Of a DNA stretch of 64,000 nt, positions 62,201 through 64,000 are shown one piece after another. Within the stretch, counting starts at the first letter, position 1, and every line of letters starts with the position of its first letter. Made by a program: the position numbers and the translations under genes. The stretch is taken from assembly GCA_963844575.1 (NCBI GenBank), contig CAWJOU010000005.1:3162001-3226000 (forward strand), read 5' to 3'. Origin of the DNA: DASZUK01 sp963844575 (GTDB lineage Bacteria > Actinomycetota > Acidimicrobiia > Acidimicrobiales > RAAP-2). Under the pieces are notes generated by a model that saw only the letters and a program-made list of their open reading frames with translations, did not search any database and was not told the DNA's origin.

Positions 62201-62950
62201 TCAGCCTTCGGCTGCGCTCTCCAGCTGGCGGAGCGCCCGGGGCTGGCCGACGACGATCAGGGCGATGACGTAGGTGACCAGCGGCGCCAGCTCGGCCAGC
62301 TCGCTGGCCCGCCCGCTCATGACGTACTCGGCCAGCGGCTGCATCGCCCCGCCGACCAGCGCGCTCTCACACGCCTCGGCGGACACCCAGTCCGGGACGT
62401 CGAACGGTTGGTCGCCGCCGAGGGTCAGGCGACACCGCTTGATCACCCCGTTCAGGCGCTCGGCCGCCGCTGGTCCGCCATGGCCGGCCTCGACGATGCA
62501 CAACCGGCAGAACGCCGGATTGGCCGCCAAGACGGTCAGCATGGCCTCGACGGCCATCCGGAGACGGTCCTCCCATGGTCCCTGCGCCTCGGCGAACGCC
62601 CGCTCGCCCTGCTCGCAGACCTGGTCGGCGCCGAGGTCGAAGGCGACGAAGAAGCAGTCCTCTTTGCTTCCGAAGATGCCGTAGAACTCCTTGGCCGATA
62701 CCCCGGCCCGCCGACAGACGTCGATCACCCGGGCGCCGGCCAGACCTTTCTCGCCGACTTCCGCCACGAAGGCGTCCAGGATCTTCGCCCGCTGGACGGC
62801 TCGGATCTCCTCTCGCGGGTGGCCGTGCCGACCGATCGGCACGACCCGGTCGGCCCCCCGAGGGGACCGGCCTCCCGGCAGGATCACCGGTCCGCTTGCC
62901 GCGTTCCCTGCCTCAGCCAACGTCTGCGCCACCTCACCTGGCCCGATCAC
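62201..62950 (-). CDS. TetR/AcrR-family regulator
   Basis: A 249-residue repressor. The N-terminal helix-turn-helix is KILDAFVAEVGEKGLAGARV, then CRRAGVSAKEFYGIFGSKEDCFF. The ligand domain follows and is not assigned. The start is uncertain: GTG 62950 is chosen as the first GTG before a plausible N-terminal segment. It ends 5 bp after cydC and converges on it. The divergent gene at 63264 is also TetR-type. Confidence 0.82.
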   Translation of the reverse strand: MIGPGEVAQTLAEAGNAASGPVILPGGRSPRGADRVVPIGRHGHPREEIRAVQRAKILDAFVAEVGEKGLAGARVIDVCRRAGVSAKEFYGIFGSKEDCFFVAFDLGADQVCEQGERAFAEAQGPWEDRLRMAVEAMLTVLAANPAFCRLCIVEAGHGGPAAAERLNGVIKRCRLTLGGDQPFDVPDWVSAEACESALVGGAMQPLAEYVMSGRASELAELAPLVTYVIALIVVGQPRALRQLESAAEG

Positions 62951-63263
62951 TCCATGACAGGCGCGTCGATATCCACGACCTGGCAACGATCTCCCCACTT
63001 TCGGCCATCGTCCCCCCGATCCTCCGGCCTTACGGTCGGCGGCCTCCCAAGCAACCCCGGCACTCCGCCTGCCGAGGCCCCCGGTTTCTGTTTCCGAACT
63101 ACGACCCTACTGTTAACGGTCGGCAACGAGAAGTCCATCGTGACCAAAACGCGACAATTTCACTGCTCCCATGCCGGCGGGCCGGAGTGGCAGCATGGCC
63201 GCAGCCGACCTACCGTCTCCGCACCGTTCCCCAACTGCCGTTTTCCCGAAGAGGAGCACAAGA
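62951..63263. other. Divergent promoter region between the two TetR genes
   Basis: A 313-bp stretch with no gene seen, less GC-rich than its surroundings. It contains the palindrome at 63109-63120. It probably holds the promoters for both TetR genes, and the second runs on into the next operon. Confidence 0.6.
63109..63120. promoter_or_regulatory. Palindromic TetR-operator candidate
   Basis: actgttaacggt is a 12-bp near-palindrome (10 of 12 positions) in the AT-rich centre of the divergent region. A TetR dimer could bind here; which one is not known. Confidence 0.35.
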
Positions 63264-63890
63264 GTGGCCCGTGACGTCGTCTCGAGTGGTCCGACCCCCT
63301 CCGACGGGCGGCTGGCCCGGGGCCAACGGACGCGGATGAAGGTCGCCGAGGCCGTCATCAGCCTGGTCGAGGGCGGCGACCCCCAGCCGACGGCCAAGGA
63401 GATCGCCGAACAGGCCCACATCTCGGTCCGGCTGGTCTTTCACCACTTCGAGGACATGGACGCCCTCTACCGCTCCGTCATCGAGCTCCAGGCGGCCCGG
63501 CACTGGAGCCATCTCCACGAGGTCCCCGCCGACCTCCCGCTGGCCCAGCGGATCGAGCGCACCGTGCGCCAGCGGAGCCGCCTCTTCGACGCCATCGGCC
63601 CCGTCCGGCGGGCGATCACCCCCCAGGCGCTCCGGTCCGACGAGCTTTCGCGGATGCTCGCCACCTCGAACGTGTTCCTCCGGGAGCTGCTCGACCGCTC
63701 GTTCGGCCCCGAGCTGGAGGGCATCGGCGACGGCCGCCGCGAGCTGCTCGACGCGCTCGACCTCGCCGCGTCGTGGGAGGCCTGGGACCGCCTGCGCCGG
63801 GCCCAGCACCTCTCCGCGGCCGCGGCCCGCCGGACCGTGATCCACATCCTCGGCGGTCTGCTCGACACCCCGGGGCCTCGACGGCGATGA
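63264..63890 (+). CDS. TetR-family regulator adjoining a dehalogenase gene
   Basis: A 208-residue TetR-type protein. The helix-turn-helix is KVAEAVISLVEGGDPQPTAKEIAEQAHIS followed by VRLVFHHFEDMDALYRSV. A ligand domain follows. GTG 63264 is chosen because GAGGAG precedes it by 7 bases; upstream frames lack similarity. Its stop overlaps the first of six ATG mini-ORFs leading to the next gene, suggesting it is translated together with that gene. Confidence 0.85.
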   Translation: MARDVVSSGPTPSDGRLARGQRTRMKVAEAVISLVEGGDPQPTAKEIAEQAHISVRLVFHHFEDMDALYRSVIELQAARHWSHLHEVPADLPLAQRIERTVRQRSRLFDAIGPVRRAITPQALRSDELSRMLATSNVFLRELLDRSFGPELEGIGDGRRELLDALDLAASWEAWDRLRRAQHLSAAAARRTVIHILGGLLDTPGPRRR

Positions 63891-63969
63891 GGACTGGGCG
63901 ATGAGGACTGGGCGATGAGGACTGGGCGATGAGGACTGGGCGATGAGGACTGGGCGATGAGGACTGGCC
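63886..63969 (+). repeat. Six 14-bp tandem repeats forming overlapping MRTGR mini-ORFs
   Basis: The unit gatgaggactgggc occurs five times exactly and a sixth time with two synonymous changes. Each unit contains ATG AGG ACT GGG CGA TGA, a five-residue peptide MRTGR whose stop overlaps the next unit's ATG (ATGA). The chain starts inside the TetR stop at 63887 and ends with a GTG at 63971 that begins the next gene. The unit length of 14 keeps every junction at exactly four overlapping bases. Confidence 0.95.
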
Positions 63970-63970
63970 G

Positions 63971-64000
63971 GTGAGGGTGCTGCGGACGCCCGACGAGCGG
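63971..64000 (+). CDS. Start of a probable haloalkane dehalogenase, cut off by the window edge
   Basis: Only ten codons are visible: VRVLRTPDER, which matches the usual N terminus of haloalkane dehalogenases (MxVLRTPDERF). GTG 63971 overlaps the stop of the last mini-ORF (GTGA). The alpha/beta-hydrolase body lies outside the window, so the call rests on this short segment. Confidence 0.5.
   Translation, partial: MRVLRTPDER

Noticed and set aside
63886..63969. CRISPR-like array
   Set aside because: The repeats are 14 bp and directly adjacent, with no spacers, and no cas genes are near.

Overview
The window looks like a chromosomal segment of a high-GC actinobacterium, most plausibly from the Acidimicrobiia or a neighbouring class; this is inferred from gene content and not tested. 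Pointers are DUF2469, a WhiB regulator, a SepIVA-like coiled-coil gene beside coaD, GTP-type PEP carboxykinase, an F420-type luciferase-like enzyme, an LCP/LytR_C protein, many GTG starts, ATGA/GTGA gene overlaps and TANNNT-N6-start leaderless promoters.

0-21 kb is a long minus-strand housekeeping block. In transcription order from its right end it runs fakA, recG, vapBC (an intruder), rsmD, coaD, sepIVA-like, DUF177, rpmF, plsX, acpP, rnc, mutM, smc, ftsY, a small membrane gene, ffh, rpsP, khpA, rimM, trmD, rplS, DUF2469, yraN, and an enoyl-CoA hydratase running off the edge. It covers RNA and ribosome maturation, SRP targeting, chromosome condensation, fatty-acid initiation and DNA repair. 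rpmB diverges from it at 21.2 kb. 21-37 kb is mixed metabolism: thiL, pckG, two MFS transporters, an AsnC-type ligand-binding protein, an AbrB/PIN-like toxin-antitoxin pair, alpha-methylacyl-CoA racemase, galK, an exported protein, trpD, an LCP cell-wall ligase, whiB, and an oxidative-stress set (DUF3501, rubrerythrin, Fur/PerR). 37-46.7 kb holds a coupled plus-strand operon glpD / AGPS-like flavoenzyme / glpK, a membrane protein, and a coupled minus-strand set xseA-xseB / metallo-beta-lactamase / FAD reductase.

46.7-48.6 kb is the most unusual part. A complete RNase P RNA gene (rnpB) is followed by a 1.4 kb insert carrying hicA, hicB and a third coupled gene. The insert is closed by a second copy of the last 44 nt of rnpB, which is the structure expected after integration at the 3' end of rnpB. 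48.6-51 kb is lower in GC and holds a luciferase-like oxidoreductase and a transglutaminase-like protein, then a leucine-type tRNA with an abnormal anticodon arm. 51.4-56 kb carries a LapA-like protein and an operon of COG4315 exported protein, sterol-desaturase-like hydroxylase, DoxX, ECF sigma and anti-sigma. 56-64 kb has a HAD phosphatase, a thiolase-like protein, cydDC, two divergent TetR regulators and the first codons of a probable haloalkane dehalogenase.

Two features recur across the window. First, seven clean +1 frameshifts break five otherwise intact genes (recG, fakA twice, pckG twice, an exported protein, doxX); assembly error is the likeliest cause. Second, short tandem duplications span stop codons at gene ends. 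The clearest lies after the last TetR gene, where a 14-bp unit forms six overlapping MRTGR mini-ORFs leading to the next start codon.
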